Below are positions 24,355 through 48,800 of a stretch of DNA of 64,000 nt, one piece after another (the first letter of the stretch is position 1; every line of letters starts with the position of its first letter). The DNA is from Liolophura sinensis. Lineage: Eukaryota; Mollusca; Polyplacophora; Chitonida; Chitonidae. The DNA is taken from positions 49,264,984 to 49,328,983 of the forward strand of contig NC_088300.1 in NCBI RefSeq assembly GCF_032854445.1, written 5' to 3'. The position numbers and the translations under genes were made by a program. The notes below the pieces were generated by a model. The model ran no database searches, had not been told where the DNA came from, and saw only the letters and a list, made by a program, of their open reading frames with translations.

Positions 24355-27300
24355 CAAGAGGCCAGCCCTCTTCTGCATCCATGCTTTCATATATGACTCG
24401 TGTTTGACTCACAAATTATTTTGGTCACTACAACATGGGGATCAAAACCGGTGCAGCGACGACAGTGTGTGAATAGTTGTCAACTTGTCACATGTAACAG
24501 GCGAAATCCGCGGGTTTTTTTTGACAAGGTGTGTGATCACTTCCGATGTAGGACAGAGAAACTCTTGTCCCACTGCTCTCAATGTTCCCGAGGCCTTGGT
24601 GGTAGTAAATCGTTGGTGACGATTGTGGGGCCGTTTGGGCTGCCTTACGTTCGATGAAAGGCGTCTGTTTTGCACCAAAATGACATACTTCAGTACGTCA
24701 CACAAGGAAAATATGGTCCGTATATACTAGCTAACTTGACAAAGGTGGCTCTTATACCCTTACCCAGCTTCCCTAAAACTAACGGTTGTAGTATAAGTAA
24801 AAAATGATGGAGTATGGCGTTCAGTTTTACATGCTTGGGCAGTTTTTATTTATTTATTCATTTTATGGATATTTTACGCCGTACCAGTATTATAATGGGA
24901 GGAAACCCACGACCGTCCAGCAGGTTGCTGACAGACCTTCCCATGTACGACCGGAGAGGGCAGTTTTTCGGACTTGTAACAGTTGTCTGAACCGTTGGTC
25001 TTCGTGTTAATTTGATTCCCGATGTAGGCCTAATTCTATAATGGGAATAGACTCCGTTGTTCTTGATTAAATATCTCACGTTACTGTTACGTCGTTTAAA
25101 ATTAAGACTAACCACTCATTCGCCTCCAAATAATACAAATGCAAAATCAGGAATGAATAAGTTTCCACGGCTTGTGATTTTTTTTACTTGATCTGTCCCC
25201 CTTACTATCCATAATTTTTTGCAGTCCATTGCATACATTTGACCCACTGCCCAGATGAGTGGTGAATGTCATCAGTAAAATATGGGGAGGATTAAAAACT
25301 GCAGTCTGGTAAGCAAATCCATTTTTGGAAAACACAGAGTAAAGAAATGTCAGATATGATTATGATGTAATTCCATTGAAACCTTAGGGTGAATAAAACA
25401 AAGATATACTAATCTTGAATTTGAGACTAAAATATGGAGAACAAATTTTATGGAAAAAAGACAGCAAATATTTTTGGTCTTGGTATTGTTTTATTTATAT
25501 CATGTAGTCTAGCCTTTTGTCACAAAGATATGTACAGTGTGTGTAGACAGGCAAGAAATACATACTGTGTATTTACAAAAATTGTTCAGGTTATTTCACT
25601 ATGAACAGATGTACAGAATGGAGTTCCAAATTGCATGCCCACAAAATAGAATTTAAACAAAAATTCCAGGGTTTAATACATCACCAATGCCCTATTGGCT
25701 GTCAGTTTAGCTCCACACCTGGAAAACAGCTGTACAAAGAGAAGGTTGTAAATAATTCCGTCGTTAAATATGTCAAAGAGTGGCTGTGACATCCTAGAGC
25801 AGACTGTCTTGGTGTAATAGTAATTACACCTTGGCTACATCTTCTTTACCATGTTTGCGCAGTGTCTGAGGATTTTTCCATCTGAGATGACACGATCAGT
25901 TACAGAGAAGGGATCTATTTTTCATAAATATCTTTATCAGTGCCAACCTTAATATTTTACCTCTATACTCAAACTGTCACTTGCAGATTTTAAGTTAACA
26001 GGTACACGTATGTTGACATAAATTTAAACCTGTTTGACCGAGTGATATATTTGAAAACTATAGAAACATGCCATGTTGGAAATAACAATATTGTCTTGAT
26101 CTCCCTCAAGAAATCAACTTATTAAGACTATTATATTTCATCACTGCTTTTGCTCAGTAAAATCACACTCCAAATGACAGATTCTAGCTCAAGCACAGAA
26201 GGCATTGATTTACTGTAATTCTGGAGAAAACAAATGGATACTGCCTGTGGTCGAGTTTCCCACACAATCAAACCTCCTGCATAATTAATAACTATGGAAA
26301 ACAGGTCTAAACAAGTGAACAATGGTGGTTTTCACCATCAATCCAGTAGCACTAGTCCCCATTCCCAGACAAAGGTAATCGAAAATCTATTAAACAAAAC
26401 TTACTGGACTATCTCAAGGCCATGGAAAAATAAGAGGTTTTCGAGAATATGCAAGTACATGTATACATATGCAAAAATATGTACACTGAGACCTTTAGAT
26501 GGGTACACAGAGACTTCATATTTGTACACAGAACATGGAGAGTTTAGTTGTTGGGTGCTATGTGTGTACATAGTGTAAGGGGAAAAAGGAAAGCAGGGTA
26601 TAACAAGGGTGTTGTTAACTCTATAGAAGAGCTACCTGTTCATATAATATAAATATGTCTCTCAAACAGCCTACCGATACATTTCGTTCCAAACAATGTT
26701 CTTTCTCCACAATATAAACGCTATATACAAGAATCGACAGACAATAATTCTGAACTGTATGTCAACAAATCTGTGTTAAGTACAATGTTAAACTGTCTAA
26801 ATCAGCAAACATAGCTTTATAAGACCCAAACTAATGATTTTTTTTTCTTAAATATACATTATATGCAAGGATAGCTTTTCATGCGCAAAGAGCTTGAACA
26901 TCTTGCCTTGATAAGGTACATGAACATGTGGTCATGCCAAATAAATATGGAAGTTAGAAAATCCATTATGCTATCTGACACCTACATTTAAAAGAAGAAA
27001 GAAATAACCCACATGAATGACATCAGAACTAACCCAAGATATTTCAAACCACTGTTTGCTTGAATTCTTCATGATATGTTTTCAGATTTGTTGTAGAAAT
27101 GCATCCATCAAAGCATAAAAGATACCCCGAAGCTGGTTGCCATCATTAACTTTACAGAATTCTGACCACACAATCTGCTATAGATCTACAAGATGAAGAG
27201 TCAACATTTCATGCAACATTCAAGCAAATGTCCACTACTCATTAACTTTGTGACGATGGTTTTAACAAGTTCTATAAACAAGGATAACTCAACATTTACA

Positions 27301-29100
27301 TCACAACTTCCCTACCATTGCCTTAGTTCATTTAGAACACCAAACCCAGCTGGTGAGGTGTGTTCCACAATAAACACAATTACCACGAGTGACAACTGGT
27401 CAGCTTAAGAGATGTATATAATTTACCACTTGTTCCAAGGCAAGGAAACAATCACCATGTGCCAACAGAATATTGGTATAAAACTGGCTGTGCCAAAACT
27501 TTGAACAAGAGATTCTTCACATCTTCCACAAAACATGGGTGGGATGAGGAAACTCTTTTTGCCCTTTCACATCTAATTTCCATCTGGAATACAAGAGAAA
27601 ATAAGAAAATGAACAATAAGTGAATGCAGCTGATTATGTTCTGGATTAAGATTGGCACACAGGTACACCAGTTCAATCTAATAGGATTTTCATTTCCCTG
27701 TTGTTAAAATAAAAAAAAGCACATCTGACACTTATCATGCATCAAAGTGTGACAAAGTTTAAGTGTAATGATGTTAGTACAGAAAGGTTATTAAAACATT
27801 GTTAAACAGAAGGTCAATCAACTGACATGAATACATGCAGCACATATAAGATGAGTATCAACAGTCATTCTGCAATATTTTGCTGCGCTGAAATTCAGCA
27901 AAATTAATTGAGATTGAGTCCAAAAAAGTCAAAATATACAATTCTTCTGTAACATTTATATATGACCAAAGCCAGCCAGCAAACAATTATCTAGTTTTGG
28001 CATTTTAGGAGGCATTTCACAGTCTTGCTAAGTGTTCACAGAGCCATGTGCATGTTACTACAACAGCAATAACAAACCTGCAGAACTGGTTGCTATAGTA
28101 ACATCTGACTCGGTTTTGTAAAAGGACTGCTATAAATACCATCAGTATAGGCAGTGTTTGTCAGTAATTAAAGCTTTGCGCCTGGTTCTACAAAGCTATA
28201 ATATGCTATTGATTGTAACAACCTTGGTAATATGTGTCTTTGGGCTTTGTTAAATGAGTAGTCTCAATCAACTTAAAGTAAATGACTTGAAATTTTGTCC
28301 AAGAAAACTGCATTTTTAGAGGCAAATAAATTTTGCAAAATATTACCTATGGGGCTGAAACTTACACTTTTTTTCCAGTAAGATATCACCCTACATGTAC
28401 CTTTCCACAAACCTGTAATCACCTTTCAAATGTCAACACAATTCTCAAATTCAGGCAAAATGAGCAACATAAAAACTGGTAAATTATTGGGTCATTTGCC
28501 ATAATCTATGATAGCTTTGTACAATAGGACCGAGTAATCAATGAATGAGAAATTAGTAGTTTTAGGCCAAGGCAGGATGCCAGCTTAAAGACGAAGAAAT
28601 TGGGAATAATACCACGAAAACTTTGTCGCTGGAGTTCAAAATCTTAAAGGATACATGAAATGTTATTCTCAAATAAAGATTATGATTTTAAGGGAAATGA
28701 AGATAATAATGTCACAGAAAATGAAACTGTTTGGATTTCTGAGGCAGTCCCTTTATTTCTTGCCCATTTTCTGTGAACGACAGAAAAGTATGGGAAATGA
28801 CGTCGTTAATTTACTGGTAATGCAGGACCAGCATTATAGGTCAAGTGATGGTATGTGCTAAATAGGTTAGCCCATGATTGATGCGAACTACACAACATTG
28901 TATCTCTACTTCAGCTTGATGCAATCTCGTGTAGTCCTTGTCAATCATGGGTTTACCTCTACATGGTGTTACTCTATTTGCAACTCTACCAAATTAGAAA
29001 GCTTAGTTATGTAAAGATTAGGAGGAAATAGCGGATCACTCTGGGTTATCAAAATTGTACTGCTGATTATTACACTTAACAAAGTATTCCACTACGCACT
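24355..29100. other. No supported gene; may include far 3' UTR of YIPF3
   Basis: AT-rich sequence without recognisable protein. It may be intergenic, or part of a long minus-strand 3' UTR extending beyond the YIPF3 stop at 29631. Reverse-strand AATAAA signals occur near 29111 and near 25489. A degenerate SINE lies at 24863-24962. Confidence 0.4.
24863..24962 (-). mobile_element. SINE family 1, degenerate fragment
   Basis: On the plus strand ATTTTACGCCGTACCAGTAT and AATGGGAGGAAACCCACGAC are followed by CAGGTTGCTGACAGACCTTC and CCGGAGAGG. Compared with full copies it lacks the AAGAATATTTCACTTATACG block and the head. Confidence 0.8.
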
Positions 29101-29214
29101 AAATAGAGCTTTTATTTATTCATTTTTTTTTTCAGTCTTTTGTTTTCAGGTAACATAAGTTTACTTCTGTGGAAAAACTTCAATTTAAGACGTCATCATA
29201 CTGAGAGCTATTTC

Positions 29215-29575
29215 CTATTTTTCACTGAGCAACATGATTTACTGTTACTTTAAAATTTTTCATTTACACAATGGTGGTGAGATTCACGGGTGGAATAAAC
29301 CAGAGTACCCAGGGTAAGTCATGCAAATGTGGCGAGTTTAGGAACTTTGCCACACTATACTGGTGGAAGATGAGTGGTCTTCAATGAATGTTTGGCTGCT
29401 CAAATGACTACAAAGAGCTTTGTTGGTTGTTAAATGTCAATAAGGCACCAAAAACTGTGACAATAGGGGAATCCAAAAAGTCCTTGCCAAAGGCTGGAAT
29501 TGAACCTGTTCCTTGCTTGTCTTTGTCACTGAATGGCAATCACCTTAACCAATCGACCACAGCACTTTCCAATGT
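29215..29575 (-). mobile_element. SINE family 3 candidate in the YIPF3 3' region
   Basis: Read on the minus strand, the right end gives a tRNA-like head, GTGGTCGATTGGTTAAGG (box-A-like), then GGTTCAATTCC (box-B-like) near 29495. The left end on the plus strand reads AAATTTTTCATTTACACAAT, GGTGGTGAGATTCACGGGTG and AAACCAGAGTACCCAGGG, which resembles the tail and body of the other SINE families. The middle is not clearly assigned. It begins about 55 bp downstream of the YIPF3 stop codon and would be part of that transcript's 3' UTR. Confidence 0.6.
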
Positions 29576-29630
29576 ATTTGTAATGTACAAATCAACAGTT
29601 GTTTATCTGAAAGTCCTGACCTTTGTGTAT

Positions 29631-40544
<10,914 letters not shown>

Positions 40545-41544
40545 GTTTGCTGCCGTGTAACTTTGGGATGAACTCATTTAAAAATAGTTCAAGATATGTG
40601 GATAACGGACTTTCTGGCACATTGAGCATCTGACATTAGGCTGACGATCACATAGGGATGTATAATGTTGGCTCTTACATACCCAGAATAAATCAACTTA
40701 GAACATATTTATCAGCTGTTTCTTTCTTTTTCTTCTCGTTCATTGCCATCTAATATATACGTACGGTAATTTAGAAAATTCTAGAAAAATGAATTCTGTT
40801 GATATACTTTCAGGTTAATAACAATTGAATCTTCACATCAAATACCAGTCAAACAAAATAATTGTCAAGGAAAAAGTACCAAGTGTTTTTCACTTTTGTA
40901 ACTAAGTTTGAAAATTCTCTCCAGTCTGCTAACGTGATATCTTGCATTGTATCCTACACTTAAACGCAAAAATCTAACTTGATCAGATTTATCATTATTA
41001 TGTTTAAAATGTTAATGTGACGTGACTGAATCAGTGTTCAGACCAGCCATAGCAAATAATAAATGATGTTGCATGATCCAGCAAATTCATGATATCTTTC
41101 ACTCAGGCTTAATTGGATACAGCATTCAATCAGGAGGTTTGTCTGGTAGGCCTATGCTTGATGTGGGTCGGTTTCCTCTAGTCTAGCTGTACTTTGTTTC
41201 CTAATCAGACTGTATACCTGACTGTTTTCATATCAGTAGGCCCGTATAGTTTATCGTATGTGAAATATTCAGGAGAAGCCCGAAACACAAAACCTAAATC
41301 AAACTTTGAAGACAAAAAAGTGTTGACTTCCAAATTCAGTGAGAAACTTGGTTGATGCTGCTATAAATGTACTGTTCAAATACCACAGGCTGTCTGTTAT
41401 CAGTTTCTTTTCACTGAGAGTGTTTTATTTACAGACATACCTTAATAACAATTTATGGTGTGTATCTAATTTTATTGAATTTGAATCAATCTTTGATGTG
41501 TTTTGATGTGGCTTCATTGAGCATTGTTTCAGTCATCCCTGTAG

Positions 41545-41840
41545 GTAAGTATGCTTGGGGTTTAACGTTGTACTTAGCAATTTTTCAGTCATATGACGAC
41601 GAGAAGTCATTAGGCATGTGTACATACACTGTCTTCTTGTGGCATGGCGAGTCCATCCGTCAAAGTATCATGCTGAAGACACCAGACATGACACCCCACC
41701 CCTTCACAATATAATGACACTCAGCCACCAGTGCTGGTCCTTGCTCTAACCTCTCATTGCTGAGCACCAACAGAGGCAGCAGCAAGTAGGCTTACCATTT
41801 TTAAGTCTAATTTGGTGTGACCCAACCCGGGTTTAAAGAT
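41545..41840 (-). mobile_element. SINE family 2
   Basis: Plus-strand landmarks are GCTTGGGGTTTAACGTTGTA, CAATTTTTCAGTCATATGAC, AAGTATCATGCTGAAGACAC, CAGACATGACACCCCACCCC and GCTCTAACCTCTCATTGCTG. They are in the same order as at 35275-35650. The tRNA-like head is not present or is too diverged to see. Confidence 0.85.
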
Positions 41841-42819
41841 GCTTGCATTTTATATAGCTACACTGTAAACTGGACACACAAGATGCTGGTTCAATCCCAG
41901 TGTTAGACCTTGAACGCCGGACACTTCTCATTATGGTGCATTATTGGCATTTCTCAGCCAGACAGATTTGGAAATTCTTGTTTACAATGTATGTTGGAAT
42001 GTTACATATCTCTCATGATAATGCGTGAAATGCTAATTCTGCACATAACTCACATTTCTTCATCTCTAAGGCTGTCAGTGCATTGTCTGTATCCACAGTT
42101 AATTAGCCATCCACAGTGCTTGTCAAGCCAATTAGTCTGGTCTTACATGAAGCTCAACACAGATCTCTTTCCTCATGCCAATATGGCATACACCTTGAAT
42201 TCCCTTGTAGGTGAGAACCTGAGTGTCACTGAGTGTGAGTTTGTCAGTAAGCGAATTGCTTAAGGCCAAATGTTGTCCCCCCACCCAAGTATAAAACTGA
42301 CATACAAGTAAAATTCTGTAGTATATACACCAATCAAATGAATGTATAAATAAAGTTTTAAGCAGCATGCTGTCATTTATTCTCATATGTCTGAACTCAA
42401 TCACTACATGATTAAAGCTATAATTATACATATTCCAAACCATTAAAATTTATACCTTTCTGCAGTTTTACAAACACTACAACCTGCTGCTGCCAAATAT
42501 TACAAAGTACATTAACCACAGTTGACCGACTGACATTTAAATATTGACATTTATTCATATATGTACACAGCAGACTTATAGGTAATAAAAGGTTTATATG
42601 AACTGAGCATTCTATATAACACATGTAACCCAAAACAACTATTATTAACTAGGGTGTACTAAATCCTAAGTTAAGACATTTTGAACAATTAAACATTGCC
42701 GATGTTTAATGATCACGGAGCAATCTTTAACGCCCGGGGTCACAAAGCGATCTTAAACTTAAGTAAAAATTTCAGTCATTAAAATTGGTATGTTCCTCTC
42801 ATATTTGTTTTATTCCCCC

Positions 42820-42870
42820 AGCTGTGCCCGGTTCCTCCCACCATAATGCTGGCCGCTGTCGTATAAGTTG
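42820..42870 (+). mobile_element. SINE family 1, short 3' fragment
   Basis: CAGCTGTGCCCGGTTCCTCC, CACCATAATGCTGGCCGCTG and TCGTATAAGT are present. The tail is replaced by the CTGTCCAAGA repeats. Confidence 0.8.
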
Positions 42871-44674
42871 CTGTCCAAGATACAATTCCAAGCTGTCCAA
42901 GACAAACATTCTGACTGTCCAAGACACAAGCAACCTCCCAAGAAAGAATGATGAATATATTCAATGATGTAAATGTCTTGCACAACACAAGATGATCATA
43001 AATTTAATAACTATGTCAGCTTGGAAATAATCATTCAATGTTCTTCTTACATGTATAAACAGATTTTTAGACAATGCTGATGGGCAGACTTCAGCTGTGT
43101 AATATGGTGAGAAGTCAAGAAAGGGAGAGCTTAAACATTCTGTTGTGCATGTAAAAAGCTTACAAATTTAGACAATACTATCTCGAAAAGTGATTCATTT
43201 GGGAAACCTTGAAGTTAACAAACAGCAACCACTTTAGATTCATTTCAGTAACAAACTACTTGAAGCACTACCAAATGGTGACAAATAAAAGTAATCAATA
43301 CTGGCCAATAAAAAGAAACAATAAACAGACTATATCCCATCCCCTTCTCCTACCCCACCTGATCCCAAAACAAATTTGGCCACTTCTGCAGTTTTTAAAA
43401 GCAATATCTATCTCATAATATATATTTATCTTTTTCCACAGAGAATTGATTGTATAAATTATGTTTCATCTTTCATCACAAAAAGTGCTGTCAAAACATG
43501 AAACATGCATCACAGTGTCAACCAGGAAGCTACTGTATATAGAAAACTATCAACACTCAGGGGCCAGTTGTTCAGAAATGTATTAAAAGTTAAATCAGTC
43601 ATATCTTGCCTTCAAGCAAAGTTATACACAGAACTTTAGTCCAGACTAAGTTAATACAGGGCTTTAGATCTAATACACCTCTGACGTGTCTGAACAAGTG
43701 GGTCCCGGGCCAGGTTATTCAAAACTGTGCTAACAGGTAATACCAGATTTAACTTTAAGCCAAGCCTTCAATTTTTCACTTAGCCCCTAAGTAATTGTCT
43801 AACAGTACAATAATATCTGATTCGCTGGTTGCTGGGTTTCTCTAAAATCTTGCATATAAATCTGATTTTATGCCAGCCATAGTGCATATGTATCTCATAA
43901 TGGAGAAATGGCAAATCTCCTTCCTGCCTGTAACAAAAAACCCAAAAAACAAAAACCTTACAAGGTAAAACAAACACTACCATACAAAAAACTCCCATTT
44001 AAATTTAACAGCGCAATTCCATTTGAAGAAAAGTTCACAAAAAGGTAATTAATTTTTCATCCTTTGGAAATTTAGAAACAAGAATCAACCTACACAAAAT
44101 AGCACTTAGGCAACAATGAAACTTTATCAAGACCCTGTGCTGCTGAAGAACATCAATGATGAAGAAAGGATAAATGTACATGTTTAGTGCACTTACTGTA
44201 TATCTGGACAAGTAAGTTTAAGCAACCAATGACAATACATGTAATTATGTTTTGTGATGTATGTACTTTGAGTGAGTCACACCTGAGATAAATACCATCA
44301 CCCTGACAACAAGTATTTCAGGCATACAGGCACTGGTATTCAAATCAGTTCAGTCTGGTGCTCTCAGAATGCAATGGTATTTTGTGTTTACTATGGTCTC
44401 TACACCAAACTGAATTCTTAGCACATGGTCATATCAACTATATGTACTGTCATTATATACTAAAAAGTACAATATAATAAAATGCAGCATGAGCAGTGGT
44501 TGCCATAGAAGAAAAAATAAAAATTTAAATTGTCTTTGACTGGGATTTCAGAAGTCTCGTCAACATTATTTTAGTACCTTAGGTAGATCCCATTGGTGAT
44601 TTATATTCATCTATTCAGGAGAGAATACTGCGATAAACTGTATGTGCACAAGTAGGTCATCTTGATGGGGATTT

Positions 44675-44936
44675 TCCTATCTGTTACATTGACATGGCAT
44701 ACAGGCTGCTCTCAAGAACATTTAACTAATACGAAGGCAGCCAGCATTTTGGTGGGCAGAGCCTGGTGGAAACCATTGACCATCTGCAGGTTGCTGACAG
44801 ACGTTCTCTCGTACAACCTGAATGGAAGCAAGCATGAGCTGTACTGGAACTGTACTGTATAGCAATCTCATGGGTGAAAGGCTCCTGGGTCCTTCTGCTG
44901 CGCTAGCACACTAAGTACAAGGCCACAGAGGCCCCA
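44675..44936 (-). mobile_element. SINE family 1, older copy
   Basis: Diverged but collinear: AGGCTGCTCTCAAGAACATT, ACGAAGGCAGCCAGCATTTT, ACCATCTGCAGGTTGCTGAC, GGCTCCTGGGTCCTTCTGCT and GGCCACAGAGGCCCC. Confidence 0.88.
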
Positions 44937-44997
44937 GATGAATTAAGTATGTACTTAATTGTACAATGTATGTATCTCTACTGCTGTTCAAGCCTGT

Positions 44998-45068
44998 CTT
45001 ACTGGCTTGCCATGCCATAGACACCAGACATGACATCACATCCAGACACAGCATACTGACAGATAGCC
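44998..45068 (-). mobile_element. SINE family 2 fragment
   Basis: GCTTGCCATGCCATAGACAC, CAGACATGACATCACATCCA and AGCATACTGACAG match the middle of the family 2 body. The fragment is too short to orient by its ends. Confidence 0.55.
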
Positions 45069-45203
45069 TGACGTGATACAAAACATGTATTACCATGGCA
45101 ACACATATGTACAAGTCTTTCAAATAATGATACACATTACTAAACTATATTTACAGAGGTTCATTATCATGTAAAAATAAACGTGTAGGGGAGTTTAACT
45201 GGT

Positions 45204-45520
45204 GTTCTGTTATTCCAGTGTTATGTTCCACAAAGGCCAGAGTGGCTAATGTTCTGTTATTACTGGGTTCTGTTCCACAAAAGCCAAAATGGCTAATGTT
45301 CTGTTATTCCTGGGCTCTGTTCCACAAATGCCAGGTCCTAAAGATCTGTTATTCCTGAGTTCTGTTGCACAAAAGCCATAGTGACTAATGTTCTGTGATT
45401 CCTAGGTTCTGTCCAACAAAAACCAGAGTGGCTAATGTTCTGTTATTCCTGGGATCTGTTCCACAAAGGCCAGAGTGGCTAATGTTCTGTTATTTCTGGG
45501 TTCTGTTGTACAAACCCATT
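45204..45520. repeat. 47-bp minisatellite, nearly 7 units
   Basis: The unit is roughly GTTCTGTTATTCCTGGGTTC, TGTTCCACAAAAGCCAGAGT and GGCTAAT. Starts at 45204, 45251 and 45298 give an exact 47-bp period; later units have substitutions and small gaps. It lies 0.3-0.6 kb downstream of the SAP30BP stop codon, probably within or just past its 3' UTR. Confidence 0.93.
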
Positions 45521-45847
45521 TTAGTGTTATGATAAAAAAAAAAAAAAAATACAACCACCAAACTGTAGGTACACATTCTGATTTGGCTTAGACTAGATAC
45601 AATGTTTCTAAAATGGCAGATCAGGGACTTGTGGAATGTTACAGAAGATGTATTCCAGGTAATTAATGGTTGTCGTCTTGCCACCTCAAGATCTGGTGAC
45701 TCACATTTGTTATAACAACAAGACCCTAAATTCTCATTGCACATTGGAACGAATGTTATGAAAGTTGATTCAGATCTTTGGATCTTTCTGTGGCATCATT
45801 TTTGTTAAAGATGGGTATATTACAATGATCTGTGATGTCATGGCGCT

Positions 45848-48800
45848 TCATTTTGATTTCTTCACCATGAAGCTTCCCACGGCTGAAATGATAGTAGTTT
45901 TGGACGAGGTGGTTGAGGTGACTGTGGTTATACTAGCAGCAGTTCGCTGAGATGGCAGAGCATCCCACTTGCTCTTTCTCTTCTTGTCATCTGAAATGTG
46001 GAAACAGGAACTGACATGAAACCAAGCTGTGTTTTAGGAAATTGCTCCACTTGCAGAAGTCAGGTACACTTCAAGGTTAAAAGGTCAAACCTTATTTGAG
46101 GTTGGCTTTTGATTTATTGTATATTTCTTTGTTGTTTAACACCATAATCTAGAAATTTTCACTTGTACAGATGGGGAAAAGGAACAACATTTGGCAGATT
46201 TTCTCAAGGGAGATGTATGCACCAAATTAAATGAGGCAAAGTCTTTGACAAAACTAAAACTGCACAAACTCTCCTATGAATGTAGTTGACTGGTTATTGT
46301 CACCAAGGCTGCAATGAAAGTGAAGTGGTTTGCTTCTGAGGAACACAATTTCTCAATTAGCACTATGAGTAATTTTCAGTGTGAAATTTTTCCGCATTTT
46401 TATAACACATTTAATGAAACATCAATGTCTAGATACAACACTAGGCCTGGCCATCATTTACATACTCTTTGTTGAGCATATGTCAGCCATATCAGAAAAA
46501 AATAAATCCATGTCATTCATACTTCTTCTTAAATATAAGATAATGTTATGGATTTCTCTACTAAACATAATATTCTAATAATTATATCCAATTATATACA
46601 AGTTTGGAAACAAATCATTTACACAACTTCCCCTCAAAAAAGCAGTCTGGTCTGTATCCCTTCTTAATTCCTTTTAATACCCAAGGCAGTGGGTGGGTTG
46701 AGGGCAGGTGAAGTGCGAAACTACCAAGATTTTTTGATGAGGAAACAGTAAAATAGTCTATTGGACACCGTTACCTAATATGGAATCTGAAGACTTTTTG
46801 GTTCCAGTAACAAATTCGACCTGAAAAGAAGCAAAAAAGCAATTTTTGTAGGAAATTGCTATAAGGCTAAGTTTTACTGGAATAACTGTCAAAAGTTTAA
46901 TGACTTTTTCATTTCAGCATACATTCACCATACTTCTCTTGAAATATAACAATTTACGGTATATCTATTAATTCCTTCAGTAGTTTTGTCTTCCGCTGGT
47001 ATTTTAGTTTGCAAACCTGATGAAAATTAGCTAATGACTGACTAGACTGGGACTGGATTTCGACCAAGTGGACAGCAGTAAAAATTGCCTTGCACCACTG
47101 ATCCAGCAATTTTAACATTTATTTGTTTCTCATTTAACATTATACTCAGGAATTTTTCACTTACATGATGGTGGTCAATTTTGTGGGTAGATAGGATGGA
47201 AGAAACCACTGCCTCGGGAAAACTATCTACCTTTGGCAAATTACTGATGGATCTTCATACAATTTTACATGATAATATTTATTTATTTATGTGATGGGTG
47301 TTTTACGCCATATACTCAAGAATATTTCACTTATGCGATGGCGGCCAGCATTATGGTCATAGAGCCTGGATGAAACCCACAACCATCCGCAGGTTGCTGA
47401 GAGACCTTCCCCCGTAAGGCCTCTCTGAACTGGACTTGAACTCACAGCATTGGTGAGAGCTCCCGGGTCATTGCGTCGCTCTGTTGTGCTACCCCCCCCC
47501 CCCCCCCCCCCCTCCTCCTCCGGCCATGGAGGCCTCTATATGACAATAACCAGCAGCTTTAATTATAACCACTGACTGCAGCATGGCTGATGTGGTTGTG
47601 TACTAGATACATGTACCTTAGTCCGTTCTTTCCTCTCTTTCTCCCTCTTCTCCATCTCAGCTTTTTGTACTTTATCTGCAAATAGAATGTTTGAAAAATT
47701 ACATGCATACATGATAACCACAATGTATCCCGTCTGCATGTTTATTATGTCTGTGTTATCTTTTTACATTTTACTGCAGAGAGAAAGGTGTTAAATAGAT
47801 ATTAATGGTCATAACCACCCTAACATACCCTAAATGACCATAAATTTCATCCATGACAAACTTGCCCATATTTCCTGATTCTGGGAATTCTATTGATTTT
47901 AGAAAGGTGTTTTGAGGTTTGCTTGGAACATGGGATGATATTCTACTGGAAAAGTTTCAGCACCAAAAATAATGTTTTGTGACATTTATTTGCCTCTAAA
48001 AATGCACTTCTGTGAACGAAATTTTAGCTCACTTAGAGTACTTTCCTCCAGAAATGCAGCACAGTTCCCACTCTTCAGGACATGTTTTGCGGTCCTTGCT
48101 CTTGCTCTTTATCTCTTTTATGCACAATTCAGTATAAAATCATAGACATAAAAAAGGGCGCCATCAAGTAGCTTTTACACACATGCTTAAGCAAAATTCA
48201 ATATTTTTGGTCAATTTCTCCAGATTGAAGATGACTTTCATATACCTTCAAAGACATCATTGAAATCTTGAAACAATATTCAAGGAAGAAAATCCTCTTA
48301 AGACTTCAGGAATCCTCACAAACTTGTATATAACACAAACCACAACTTTTGTTCCAAACTGTTTAGGAATTCAACTGGTAAATACATGTATGTCATCCTA
48401 ACCCAACGTCAACTGTATAAATCAAGAGACACCAGTTTGTGGGAATAGTTTTCAATGGCAAACAACTGCAGGCTTACCTAAAGCATCATAATACGATTGC
48501 TTGTTCCAGATATGTGGGTCATAGATTTCCTGCAAAATAGATCAATTGTGAATAATAATAACCAGGATTTCAAAACAACAGGATAAATCATTTGAACAAG
48601 TGGATACTTAATAAATTTAGATCCTTTATATATTAAATTGCACAGCAGGCTGAGACAGGGACCAAGATGCACTTACAACTCCAAAAAGGCTAGCTCAGCT
48701 TTTCAACTCTTCTTACACTACATCAAAATTTACATACATGCACAACATATCAAAGAACAATTGGTATTGATGACTGAACACTTAAAACCATTTTCGTTCT

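Larger units (their letters stand above)
40545..45203. other. Intergenic between YIPF3 and SAP30BP, no gene seen
   Basis: It holds the 5' flank of YIPF3 at its left end and the 3' UTR of SAP30BP at its right end, whose boundary was not fixed. Several SINE pieces occur. A small tandem of CTGTCCAAGA words lies at about 42871-42925. No TATA box was recognised next to the YIPF3 start. Open frames here, including 41910-42263, have no recognisable content. Confidence 0.45.

Noticed and set aside
20638-24390. Many overlapping minus-strand frames of 64-141 codons with repeated IIQIDLQLSTSLWILPIQ
   Set aside because: They are produced by the 70-bp satellite, whose period rotates the frame every unit. 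There are no splice sites, and no family resemblance beyond the repeat itself.
41910-42263. 117-codon frame
   Set aside because: No recognisable motif or splice context; it lies among SINE fragments in intergenic DNA.
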